A stretch of 27,982 nucleotides of DNA from M3007 sp046316495. Lineage in GTDB: Bacteria; Bacteroidota; Bacteroidia; Chitinophagales; Saprospiraceae. The stretch is from contig JBKDAM010000058.1 of NCBI GenBank assembly GCA_046316495.1, positions 1 through 27,982 of the forward strand. Direction: 5' to 3'. Under the pieces are notes generated by a model that saw only the letters and a program-made list of their open reading frames with translations, did no database searches and was not told where the DNA came from. The translations under genes were made by a program, and so were the position numbers. The number at the start of each line of letters is the position of its first letter. The stretch's first letter is position 1. Shown here in pieces: positions 1 through 8,112 of the stretch.

Positions 1-1
1 G

Positions 2-937
2 CTTACCCCAGCGTCTGTTTTGCTGCAGAACAAAGGAAACGGTCAGTTTGAAGTAGTCACCGACCAGGTAGCCCCCGGATTAAAAGAAGTGGGATTAGTC
101 AAAAACGGCACGCAGGCTGACTTGGATGGAGACGGAGACAGCGACCTGATTTTAGCGATCGAATGGGAGCCGATTACCATTTTTCTAAACCAACAGGGCA
201 ATTTTAAAAAACAGACCTTGGATACCCGCACAGGCTGGTGGAACTTTGTATTGCCTTATGATTTTGACGGCGATGGCGATTTGGACTTATTGGCGGGAAA
301 TTTAGGCCAAAATGCTAAATTCAAACCCACAGAAAAAGAGCCCTTGAGCATGTATGTCGCAGACTTTGATCAAAATGGACAAATAGAACAGCTATTAACC
401 TATTTTGTAAAAGGGAAAGAAATTCCATTTGCCAACCACGCTGAGATCACCAAACAACTTCCAATGGTAAAGAAGAACTTTTTGCATGCGAAGGATTTTG
501 CCAAGGCAAAGCCGGCAGATTTGGTGGGAAAAGACCAGCTGTCCAAAGCCCTGCGGCGCCAGGTAAATACCCTCCAAAGCATGTATTTTGAAAATACCGG
601 GAAAGGGCTCGAGTTCCGTGCCGTGCCCCTGCCGGATGAACTTCAGTTGTCCCCGATCAAGGCATCTTTTGTGACGGACCTGAATGGAGATGGTAACATG
701 GAGGTCCTTCTAGGCGGGAATTATTTTGAAAGTACGATTGAAATGGGCCGGTATGATGCCAATTACGGCAACGTGTTGCGGATAGGATCTAATGCCAGCT
801 TCCAGGTATTCCCATTAGGTCAGCTGAATTTGACGGGACAGGTTAGAAGAATACAAGAAGTCCATTCCAACGGAAAAAAATACTATATTTTTGCAAAAAA
901 TGATGCCCGCGCGCAGGTGCTGGGTATTCAAGATTAA
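2..937 (+). CDS. FG-GAP/VCBS repeat protein, C-terminal part (5' end outside window)
   Basis: The reading frame is open to the left edge, so this is the C-terminal ~311 residues of a longer protein. Three calcium-loop-like FG-GAP/VCBS motifs are visible: DLDGDGDSDL, DFDGDGDLDLLAGNLGQN and DLNGDGNMEVLLGG. Such motifs form blades of an integrin-alpha-like beta-propeller on extracellular proteins. Bacteroidota proteins of this kind are usually about 1000 residues or more, are exported, and often lie near SusC/SusD or other surface genes; that is family knowledge, not shown here. No T9SS C-terminal domain is present, and the protein ends QVLGIQD. The stop codon at 935-937 lies 22 bases before the most likely start of the next gene, so co-transcription is possible. 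The substrate or partner cannot be told. The internal TTG at position 20 is not a likely start, because the frame continues upstream. Confidence 0.85.
   Translation, partial: LTPASVLLQNKGNGQFEVVTDQVAPGLKEVGLVKNGTQADLDGDGDSDLILAIEWEPITIFLNQQGNFKKQTLDTRTGWWNFVLPYDFDGDGDLDLLAGNLGQNAKFKPTEKEPLSMYVADFDQNGQIEQLLTYFVKGKEIPFANHAEITKQLPMVKKNFLHAKDFAKAKPADLVGKDQLSKALRRQVNTLQSMYFENTGKGLEFRAVPLPDELQLSPIKASFVTDLNGDGNMEVLLGGNYFESTIEMGRYDANYGNVLRIGSNASFQVFPLGQLNLTGQVRRIQEVHSNGKKYYIFAKNDARAQVLGIQD
886..893 (+). promoter_or_regulatory. possible -7 promoter box for the SprB-repeat gene
   Basis: TATTTTTG matches the Bacteroidota -7 consensus TAnnTTTG and lies 66 bases before the ATG at 960, inside the end of the preceding gene. 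No convincing -33 TTG was seen at the usual spacing, and AT-rich sequence can match by chance. Confidence 0.25.
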
Positions 938-959
938 TCCACGTACAAAAAAATCGATT

Positions 960-3900
960 ATGCGATTTCTAACGCTGCTTTTTTGGGCCTTTGCTCAAAC
1001 CGCTCTGGCCCAAACGTACACCATGAACGGGACTCCAATTACCGACTGTTCGGGCTCCTTTTTTGATCCCGGAGGCCCAAGTGGTGCGTATGGAAACAAT
1101 CAGAATTTTACCACCACCATTTGCTCGGATGGGGGCGGAGGAACGCATATTCGATTGGATTTTTCAGGAGTTGCTTTAGCAGCTGGAGATGAGTTGTGCA
1201 TTTATGATGGCAGCACTACTGCTGCGCCCTTGTTGGTATGTGCGAGTGAATACCCTGCGGGTTCCCCCTTTGTGGTACAAGCTACAGCGGTGAACCCAGG
1301 TGGATGCCTCACGGTTCAATTTACCTCCGATGCTGCCGGCACAGCGGCTGGCTGGTCGGCCTCCATCAGTTGTGTCGCCTCCTGCCAGCAAATTGTGGCT
1401 GAACTGGTTAGTACCTTACCTGCCATGGTACCCGCCGACACTGGTTGGATCGATATTTGTCCCGGTAAAAATGTTACTTTTTTCGGAAAAGGTGTGTATC
1501 CTCAGAATGGATTTGCCTATCAGCAGTCCGATTTTACGACTGAATTTGAGTGGAGTTTTGGAGATGGCGGCATTGCATATGGACCCACCGTTTCCCATAC
1601 CTTTCAAGAGCCGGGCGGCTATTACGTGCAATTATTTTTAAAAGATACCCTGGGTTGCAAGAGCAGCAATTTACTCAGTCAGCGAGTACGGGTTTCGCCA
1701 AAGCCAAGTTTTACACTGGCCAACGCTTTTGAAAACACTATTTGCGCCGGCGACACCATTCAGCTTTCAGCCATTGTGAGTGATTCGGCAGGCACGAACA
1801 ACTTGGTAGTGGCAGGAGGGATTAGTGGTTTCTCAATAGACGGAACCCGCTCCGATTCCCTTGCTTTACCCGATGGAACTGGAATTCCCTATGAAACCAG
1901 TTTGGTTTTCACAGAATTTTCACCCGGACAAACGCTGACTAACATAGACGATTTAGATGGGATTTGTGTGAACATGGAACACTCCTGGATGCGGGACATT
2001 GAGATTCAAATTACCTGCCCGAATGGCACCAGCGTAATCTTGCACAACCACCCTGGTCCTATTGGAGCGCAAGTCTTCCTGGGCATTCCAAACGATAACG
2101 ACAATTTCAATCCCATACCAGGAACGGGATTTGATTATTGTTGGACACCAGAGGCGACCAATGCCAACTGGATTCAATATGCAAACTCTGTGTTGGGAGG
2201 CTCTGGCACCTTAACGGCAGGTGATTATCAAAGTTTTCAACCGCTAACGAACCTATTGGGTTGTCCTTTAAACGGAGAATGGACACTGACTGTCACCGAC
2301 TTATGGGCCATTGACAATGGATACATCTTTAGCTGGGGCATTGACTTCAACGACCAGCTTTACCCCAATGTGGAGCAATTTGAGCAAACGTTTGTTAGCT
2401 GGCAGTGGCAGAACCATCCGACTATTTTTCAAAATTTTCAGGATTCTATATTGGCCTCTCCGGTGAATGCGGGTACGGCCTCCTATGTCTTTGCGGTTAC
2501 GGATGGATTTGGATGCGTTTGGGACACGGCTTTACAAGTGACCGTCTTACCTTTCACCCACCCTGATTGCCACCGCTGCATCAACACCTATCCCGAACTC
2601 AGAGACACCCTTTTATGTTCGGGGGAGAGCGTCCAACTAGATGCAGGTCTGGCCAATGGGAATAACCAGGAAGTGGGATTTGAGGCGGCACCGGGGTATA
2701 AAATTGGCGCTGCGAACCACCCACATAACAACCCTTACCTCTCTCCAATTCAAGTGAGTAGTTTGGGGTACTCCCTCTTGAACGATCCAATTACACAGAT
2801 TCAATCCGTTTGTGTGGACCTGGAAACTGATTTTGATGCGGATATTTATCTATTTCTGAGGTCGCCAGACAATAAAATTTTGGAACTCAGCACGGCGAAT
2901 GGAGGCGGTGGGGACAACTACAAAATCACCTGTTTCACACCCAGTGCTACCCAGCCAATTACAGCCGGCACGCCCCCCTTCAACGGCAACTTTCGCCCAG
3001 AGGGAGCCTGGTCCGCCCTGAACAACGCACAAGTCAATGGAGAATGGAAGCTTGCCGTATCGGATGGCTTTGGAATCAATAAATTTGGAAAATTAAATTG
3101 GTGGAGCATCGTTTTTAATACCAGTAACAACGTCACCTACACTTGGACCCCTGGCACGGGCCTCTCTTGCACCAACTGCCCCAACCCGGTGGCGAATCCA
3201 ACGGTTGGAACCAGCTACACCGTGCAAGCAGTAGATGGTTTCAACTGCGAGCACCGAGATACGGTGATTTTGCAGGTACAAGCCTTTTTCCCTGCACCTA
3301 CTGGCTTGCAGGTATTTGATATGAGTGCTGGAACGATGACCTGGCAATGGAACGCAGTGCCAGGTGCCAGCGCCTATGAAGTGAACATAAATAACGCAGG
3401 CTGGAACCTATTTAATGGAACTAGCTATTCTGTGAGTGGACTATCGGTCGGCGACTCCGTCCAGTTTCAGGTAAGAGCGGTAGGTGGAGGCCCCAACTGC
3501 CCGCCAGCGGAAAGTGCTGCTACCGGGGTGTACTTTGATTGTACCTTGGAGTTGACCTTACTTACCTCTACCCCTACCTCTTGCTTTGGTACACTGGATG
3601 GGGCGATCACCGTAAATACAGTGGGTGCTCAAGGGACGATTCAATACTTTCCCTCTACCCAGCCCAATACCCCATTTAATACGGGTGATTTGGCGATTTT
3701 CCCAGCGGGACCGCATTTCTTGATTGCACAGGACCAGTTTGGATGTCGAGATACTGTATTTTTTAACATTACACAACCTCCAGCCCTTCAAGTGAGCACC
3801 AATTCAACACTGGTCTCTTGTTCAGGTGGAACCAATGGAACCGCTACGGCGGTTGCCAGTGGTGGAACTGGCAGCTTGCAATACAGTTGGCAGAATATTA

Positions 3901-6900
3901 CAGGAGGGCCACTATTATTAGGGGCAACCATCGGAGGACTTTCTGCGAGCACCTATTTTTTAACTATCACTGACCAAGAAGGCTGTACTATCAGTGCCAG
4001 TCAAATAGTCGGAGCTAATCCACCCTTTGTATTTACCAGCAGCCAAGATTCTGTGAGTTGTTTTGGAGGGAATGATGGAAAAGCAACTGTACAGGTGAGC
4101 GGAGGCGCAGGTGGTTATACCTACAGCTGGTCAAATGGCGATACAGGCACTACTGCAGAGCCACTCCCCGCCGGACTCCATAGTGTTACCGTGACCGATC
4201 AGTTGGGGTGCTTAGCCACCACCATCATTCAAGTACTGCAACCCAGCAAATTGGTGATTGATAGTTTAGTTACTATCGCAGTTCGCTGTTTTGGAGAGAC
4301 CAACGGAAGTGTACGCGCTTATGTACGAGGCGGAGTTGGATCCTACCAGTACCAATGGACGGGCACCAACCAGACTACCCCACTCATTCAGCCACTTACG
4401 GCTGGTACCTATTTTTTAACAGCTACCGATCAAAACGGTTGCACAGTAACGGGCGAAGCGACCGTAACGAGCCCAACCGCCCTCACCTTTGGCATTATCA
4501 ACACTACAGCAGAGCGTTGTGTGGGAGCTTGTGATGGAGCAGCAACGCTTGGCGCCTTGGGCGGGACACTCCCCTACTCCATCAACTGGAATACCGTTGG
4601 AGTCCCCAACGATGTGTTGACCAATACAACGCTTTGTCCAGGTAATTACAACGTTCAGCTCACAGATAGCCGCAATTGTAGCGCCACCTCCACCTTTTCG
4701 ATTGCGGCTGCTAACCCGATTAGCCTTACCATCAATGGACAAAACCCAAGCTGCCCAGGCTCCAACGACGGTCAAATGACCGCCATACCCAACGGAGGTA
4801 CCGGTACCTTCAGCTACAGTTGGAGTAATGGTGCTACCACCAATAACCCGAGTGGACTAGATTGTATTCCTTATACCGTCACGGTTAGCGACGGAAATGG
4901 TTGCACCGCCAGCCTTAGCCAAGCCTTGATCTGCCCAGATGCGGTAACTATCTCCTCCATTAGTGCTACGCCAGTCCTCTGTTTTGGGCAAAACAACGGT
5001 ACTGCTACCGTCCAAGCTACCGGAGGCACCGCTCCCTATACGTATCTTTGGAGCGATCCAGGGGCACAAGTGAGTTCCTTCGCCACCAGTTTATCCGCTC
5101 AAATCTATAGTGTTACCGTTACAGATCTTAATGGTTGCACAGTAACTGGAACTACAGAGGTCCCAACCCCGCCACTATTGGAAACGAGCCTGCTAACCGT
5201 AAATGTCACCTGCTTCGGCGGAAACGATGGATCAGCAACAGTGAATGTTCAGGGTGGAACGCCCGGCTATGCGTATAGCTGGAGCAGTGGAAGTACCACC
5301 TCCAGCACCAGTGGACTCACCGCAGGCGCTTATTCGGTTACCGTAAGCGACCAGAAAGGTTGTAGTCAGGTCAACAGCCTGACTATAACACAGCCCAGTG
5401 CAGCTGTAACGGTGCAGGCGACCCAAACCCTCATTGCTTGTAACGGCACCAATACCGGAAAGTCGCTTGCGATTGCCTCCGGCGGCAACGGTGCACCGTA
5501 CAGTTACCAATGGAGCAATGGCGCCGTTGGCGCTGAAGCGCAAAATCTCCCGATTGGCACGTATTCAGTTACCGCAACCGATGTTTTTGCCTGCGAAGCC
5601 ATCACTACCGTCACCCTTGTACAGCACGACAGCATCACCGCCAATATCGGCACCATTCCGCCGCTCTGCTTTAACACCAGCAATGGACAGGCCTTCGTTA
5701 ACAACGTACAAGGAGGAGCAGGGTCAGGCGATTTAAACAACTACAACTATCAGTGGGGTGGACAACCAGGCGCACCCACCGGTGTCTACTGGGGAACCAT
5801 TCAAGGAAATCAACCCTTCTCTTTGGTCATCTCCGATCAACAAGGCTGTTCAAGGACTTATCAATTGACCCTTCCCAGCCCCCCAGCAATCCTCCCTTCC
5901 ATATCCGTTCAGGCTGTACTTTGTCATGCCGACCGAAATGGATCCGTTCAAGTAACTGGTCATACAGGAATTAATCCAATCCAAAGTTATACCTGGAACA
6001 CCGGTGGCACCGGCACCTCTCTTTCGGGCCTCCCAGCTGGAAGCTATTCCGTTACCTTAACGGATGATAAAGGCTGCACCGGCTCAGGAACCGTTTTGGT
6101 AAGCGAACCAGCCCCCTTAGAGGTTCAACTGAATACAAAGGAACTGGTTTGTGCTGGTGATACTAATGGGAACATAGAAGCGGTTCCAACCGGAGGCACC
6201 CCTACCTACGAGTATCTGTGGAGCAACAACCAGGTAGGACAAACCATCTCCCAACTGAGTGCTGGGGTGTATAACCTAACCTTAACCGATGCGAACGGCT
6301 GTTCCTTGATTGACTCTACCGAATTAATATCACCGCCCACTACCCAGTTTGAGTTCTCCGTCGAACCCACGAGTTGTTACGGCACCTCCGATGGACGAAT
6401 TGAAATCATCTGGCTATCAGGAAATGCCCCCTACCAGTTTTCAATAGGCAGTAGTTCCTACAACGGATCTCCTGTTTTTTTGGCGGTACCCGCTGGCAGT
6501 TTTCAAGTACGGGTGAAAGATACCAACGGTTGTGTCACAATTGATACGGCGACGGTCGGTCAACCGGCCCCGCTCAACTTACAGATTTGGGCGAACCAAA
6601 CGCAGGTGATGTATGGAGATAGCATTGAATTACAGGTAAATAGTTCCGGTGGTGTAGGAGCCATTACCTATGAATGGAGTTCCGATATCCTCGAGACCTT
6701 TGACTGCTTACCTGGAACTCAATGTGCGAACGCAGGTTTGGTTCCTCAGATAGATAATGTTCTATACGTAGAAGGAGTCGATCAAAATGGCTGTGTAGGA
6801 ACGGATTTAATCCGGATAAAAGTGGACAAATTAAGAGACGTATATGTTCCCACTGGGTTCACCCCTGACGGAAATGGAACCAATGATTTGTTGAATGTAT

Positions 6901-7130
6901 TTGGTAAAAGTGAGCAAATCAAGCAGATACTTCAATTCCGGGTGTACGATCGTTGGGGCGAACAAGTGTATCAGGATAACCAATTTATGGTCAACCTGAC
7001 CAACCGCGGTTGGGATGGCCAATTCAGGGGACAAGATTGCCTACCAGGCGTTTATATCTGGACCCTGGAAGTGGAATACACCGATGGAACCATCAGTTCC
7101 TTTTATGGAGAAACCACCTTAATTCGATAG
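960..7130 (+). CDS. Giant SprB-repeat surface protein with T9SS type B C-terminal domain
   Basis: A 2056-residue secreted protein. The ATG at 960 is chosen because it begins a clean signal peptide (MRFLTLLFWAFAQTALAQ); an in-frame ATG at 891 would overlap the previous gene by 47 bases and place a charged tail before it. Domains by residue: CUB-like ~29-138; PKD ~196-234 (WSFGDGG, SHTFQEPGGYYV); first P (proprotein-convertase-like) domain ~318-462; second P domain ~610-718; a paired-Cys Ig-like module with LSCTNCPNP around C737/C740; fibronectin III-like ~779-857; thirteen SprB-like repeats ~865-1871; one Ig/PKD-like domain; T9SS type B sorting domain ~1961-2056 (VPTGFTPDGNGTNDLLNVFG, YDRWGEQVYQ, WDGQFRGQ). 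The type B domain implies export by T9SS and attachment at the cell surface. SprB of Flavobacterium johnsoniae is the mobile gliding adhesin, so an adhesin role is reasonable but inferred; this protein is far shorter than SprB. The LOG gene follows after 13 bases. Confidence 0.93.
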   Translation: MRFLTLLFWAFAQTALAQTYTMNGTPITDCSGSFFDPGGPSGAYGNNQNFTTTICSDGGGGTHIRLDFSGVALAAGDELCIYDGSTTAAPLLVCASEYPAGSPFVVQATAVNPGGCLTVQFTSDAAGTAAGWSASISCVASCQQIVAELVSTLPAMVPADTGWIDICPGKNVTFFGKGVYPQNGFAYQQSDFTTEFEWSFGDGGIAYGPTVSHTFQEPGGYYVQLFLKDTLGCKSSNLLSQRVRVSPKPSFTLANAFENTICAGDTIQLSAIVSDSAGTNNLVVAGGISGFSIDGTRSDSLALPDGTGIPYETSLVFTEFSPGQTLTNIDDLDGICVNMEHSWMRDIEIQITCPNGTSVILHNHPGPIGAQVFLGIPNDNDNFNPIPGTGFDYCWTPEATNANWIQYANSVLGGSGTLTAGDYQSFQPLTNLLGCPLNGEWTLTVTDLWAIDNGYIFSWGIDFNDQLYPNVEQFEQTFVSWQWQNHPTIFQNFQDSILASPVNAGTASYVFAVTDGFGCVWDTALQVTVLPFTHPDCHRCINTYPELRDTLLCSGESVQLDAGLANGNNQEVGFEAAPGYKIGAANHPHNNPYLSPIQVSSLGYSLLNDPITQIQSVCVDLETDFDADIYLFLRSPDNKILELSTANGGGGDNYKITCFTPSATQPITAGTPPFNGNFRPEGAWSALNNAQVNGEWKLAVSDGFGINKFGKLNWWSIVFNTSNNVTYTWTPGTGLSCTNCPNPVANPTVGTSYTVQAVDGFNCEHRDTVILQVQAFFPAPTGLQVFDMSAGTMTWQWNAVPGASAYEVNINNAGWNLFNGTSYSVSGLSVGDSVQFQVRAVGGGPNCPPAESAATGVYFDCTLELTLLTSTPTSCFGTLDGAITVNTVGAQGTIQYFPSTQPNTPFNTGDLAIFPAGPHFLIAQDQFGCRDTVFFNITQPPALQVSTNSTLVSCSGGTNGTATAVASGGTGSLQYSWQNITGGPLLLGATIGGLSASTYFLTITDQEGCTISASQIVGANPPFVFTSSQDSVSCFGGNDGKATVQVSGGAGGYTYSWSNGDTGTTAEPLPAGLHSVTVTDQLGCLATTIIQVLQPSKLVIDSLVTIAVRCFGETNGSVRAYVRGGVGSYQYQWTGTNQTTPLIQPLTAGTYFLTATDQNGCTVTGEATVTSPTALTFGIINTTAERCVGACDGAATLGALGGTLPYSINWNTVGVPNDVLTNTTLCPGNYNVQLTDSRNCSATSTFSIAAANPISLTINGQNPSCPGSNDGQMTAIPNGGTGTFSYSWSNGATTNNPSGLDCIPYTVTVSDGNGCTASLSQALICPDAVTISSISATPVLCFGQNNGTATVQATGGTAPYTYLWSDPGAQVSSFATSLSAQIYSVTVTDLNGCTVTGTTEVPTPPLLETSLLTVNVTCFGGNDGSATVNVQGGTPGYAYSWSSGSTTSSTSGLTAGAYSVTVSDQKGCSQVNSLTITQPSAAVTVQATQTLIACNGTNTGKSLAIASGGNGAPYSYQWSNGAVGAEAQNLPIGTYSVTATDVFACEAITTVTLVQHDSITANIGTIPPLCFNTSNGQAFVNNVQGGAGSGDLNNYNYQWGGQPGAPTGVYWGTIQGNQPFSLVISDQQGCSRTYQLTLPSPPAILPSISVQAVLCHADRNGSVQVTGHTGINPIQSYTWNTGGTGTSLSGLPAGSYSVTLTDDKGCTGSGTVLVSEPAPLEVQLNTKELVCAGDTNGNIEAVPTGGTPTYEYLWSNNQVGQTISQLSAGVYNLTLTDANGCSLIDSTELISPPTTQFEFSVEPTSCYGTSDGRIEIIWLSGNAPYQFSIGSSSYNGSPVFLAVPAGSFQVRVKDTNGCVTIDTATVGQPAPLNLQIWANQTQVMYGDSIELQVNSSGGVGAITYEWSSDILETFDCLPGTQCANAGLVPQIDNVLYVEGVDQNGCVGTDLIRIKVDKLRDVYVPTGFTPDGNGTNDLLNVFGKSEQIKQILQFRVYDRWGEQVYQDNQFMVNLTNRGWDGQFRGQDCLPGVYIWTLEVEYTDGTISSFYGETTLIR
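3552..6572 (+). repeat. Array of 13 SprB-like protein repeats
   Basis: Thirteen tandem units averaging 77-78 residues within the SprB-repeat protein. The shared pattern is C-x-G-x-x-D/N-G near the start, a central GG-x-x-x-Y-x-Y-x-W-S, then AG-x-Y-x-V-T-V-T-D-x-x-G-C, ending in Pro. Each unit usually carries two Cys, as expected for one disulfide. Most units have diverged at DNA level, with only short shared stretches such as GGTTGCACAGTAAC at about 4438 and 5134, so the array looks old rather than recently amplified. Repeat 10 (~5640-5880) is enlarged by an Asn/Gly-rich insertion between its GG motif and its TD-like motif. Repeats 1, 5 and 13 are the most degenerate. Confidence 0.88.
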
Positions 7131-7143
7131 GAAAACCGGTAGG

Positions 7144-7890
7144 ATGCTGAACAAAACCATGGCAAAACACATTCTAGGAAATAAAGACGCCAACTATTTA
7201 GAAGGCCCTAAGAGCCGCTCCTACGAGTTGCTTACCGCTTTTAGGGTCTTCAAAGAGTTTCTAACGGGCTTTCGGGGACTCCACTTTATTGGCCCTTGCA
7301 TTACGGTATTTGGATCCGCCCGTTTTACGGAAGGACACCCTTACTATGAATTGGCGAGAAAAGTTAGTTTTCGACTCAGCAATGAGTTGGGTCTAACGAT
7401 TTTGACAGGAGGTGGCCCGGGAATTATGGAGGCTGCCAACCGAGGCGCAAGAGAAGCCGGTGGCCTCTCAATTGGGTGTAATATCAAGCTCCCTTTTGAG
7501 CAAAAGGAAAATCCATACCTGGACAAATTCGTAACCATGAATTACTTTTTTGTCCGGAAGGTCCTGCTAGTGAAGTACTCCTATGCCTTTGTTATTTTAC
7601 CAGGCGGATTTGGCACCATGGATGAGCTTTATGAAACGCTTACACTGGTACAGACCCAAAAAATTGAAGATTTTCCGATTGTGATTATGGGGATGGAGTA
7701 CTACGAACCCATGAAAGAGTTCATCAACTCCATGGTGGTGCAGGGTACGATCTCTGAAAAGGACCTCAAACTGGTGAAATACACGGACGACCCCGAAGAG
7801 GCCGTCGCGCACATCCGACAGTACATTTCGGCCAATTACAAGGCTGTCACCCGTCACCGCCCCTTGTGGTGGTTGTTGGAAAAAGCTTGA
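7144..7890 (+). CDS. LOG family protein (TIGR00730, cytokinin-riboside-monophosphate phosphoribohydrolase type)
   Basis: A 248-residue cytosolic Rossmann-fold protein. Both LOG signature motifs are visible: GGGPGIMEAANRGA at ~89-102 and PGGFGTMDE at 153-161, whose Glu161 corresponds to the conserved catalytic/binding Glu; R138-K139 lies in the conserved RK region. Family members hydrolyse nucleoside 5'-monophosphates (AMP or N6-modified AMP) to base and ribose 5-phosphate; many bacterial members were once misannotated as lysine decarboxylases. The length and the N-terminal extension (residues 1-50) fit the longer LOG subgroup. The start at 7144 is 13 bases after the SprB-repeat gene; a second ATG at 7159 is an alternative. 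Co-transcription with a surface adhesin is odd, and the natural substrate cannot be read from sequence. Confidence 0.9.
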   Translation: MLNKTMAKHILGNKDANYLEGPKSRSYELLTAFRVFKEFLTGFRGLHFIGPCITVFGSARFTEGHPYYELARKVSFRLSNELGLTILTGGGPGIMEAANRGAREAGGLSIGCNIKLPFEQKENPYLDKFVTMNYFFVRKVLLVKYSYAFVILPGGFGTMDELYETLTLVQTQKIEDFPIVIMGMEYYEPMKEFINSMVVQGTISEKDLKLVKYTDDPEEAVAHIRQYISANYKAVTRHRPLWWLLEKA

Positions 7891-8074
7891 TAAGCAACAG
7901 GATGGAAGAATACTTGTGCGCCTAGATTTCCTCTTTGAAAAGTCTGTTGAGATGTGTCGCAAAAAACTAAATGGCGAGACTAAAGACACGATGATGAAGA
8001 TTACTAAAATGGATTTGGAAAGATCCATCAATCAGCAGCCGCTCTTTATATTCATAATCAAAATTAGACAATAA
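7886..8074 (+). pseudogene. possible coding remnant after the LOG gene
   Basis: In the +2 frame relative to the LOG gene, a stop-free stretch reads DKQQDGRILVRLDFLFEK, then SVEMCRKKLNGETKDTMMK, and ends at TAA 8072-8074. The composition (charged and hydrophobic alternation) looks protein-like, but there is no good start codon other than an internal ATG at 7952, and I recognise no family. It could be the tail of a decayed gene or chance. Confidence 0.2.
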
Positions 8075-8112
8075 CCTAGATATTTTGCCCTTTTCAGATG
8101 AAAGTGAAATCC

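Noticed and set aside
4416..4775. 119-codon minus-strand frame inside the SprB repeat array
   Set aside because: Antisense shadow of Thr/Gly-rich repeats; no signal, domain or start context.
3552..6572. CRISPR-like or DNA tandem repeat array
   Set aside because: The periodicity of about 230 bases is protein-level (SprB repeats); DNA identity between units is low and there are no short identical repeats with spacers.
7597..8031. 144-codon minus-strand frame over the 3' half of the LOG gene
   Set aside because: It is antisense to a clearly conserved enzyme, has no recognisable domain and no promoter; its openness reflects the codon use of the LOG gene.
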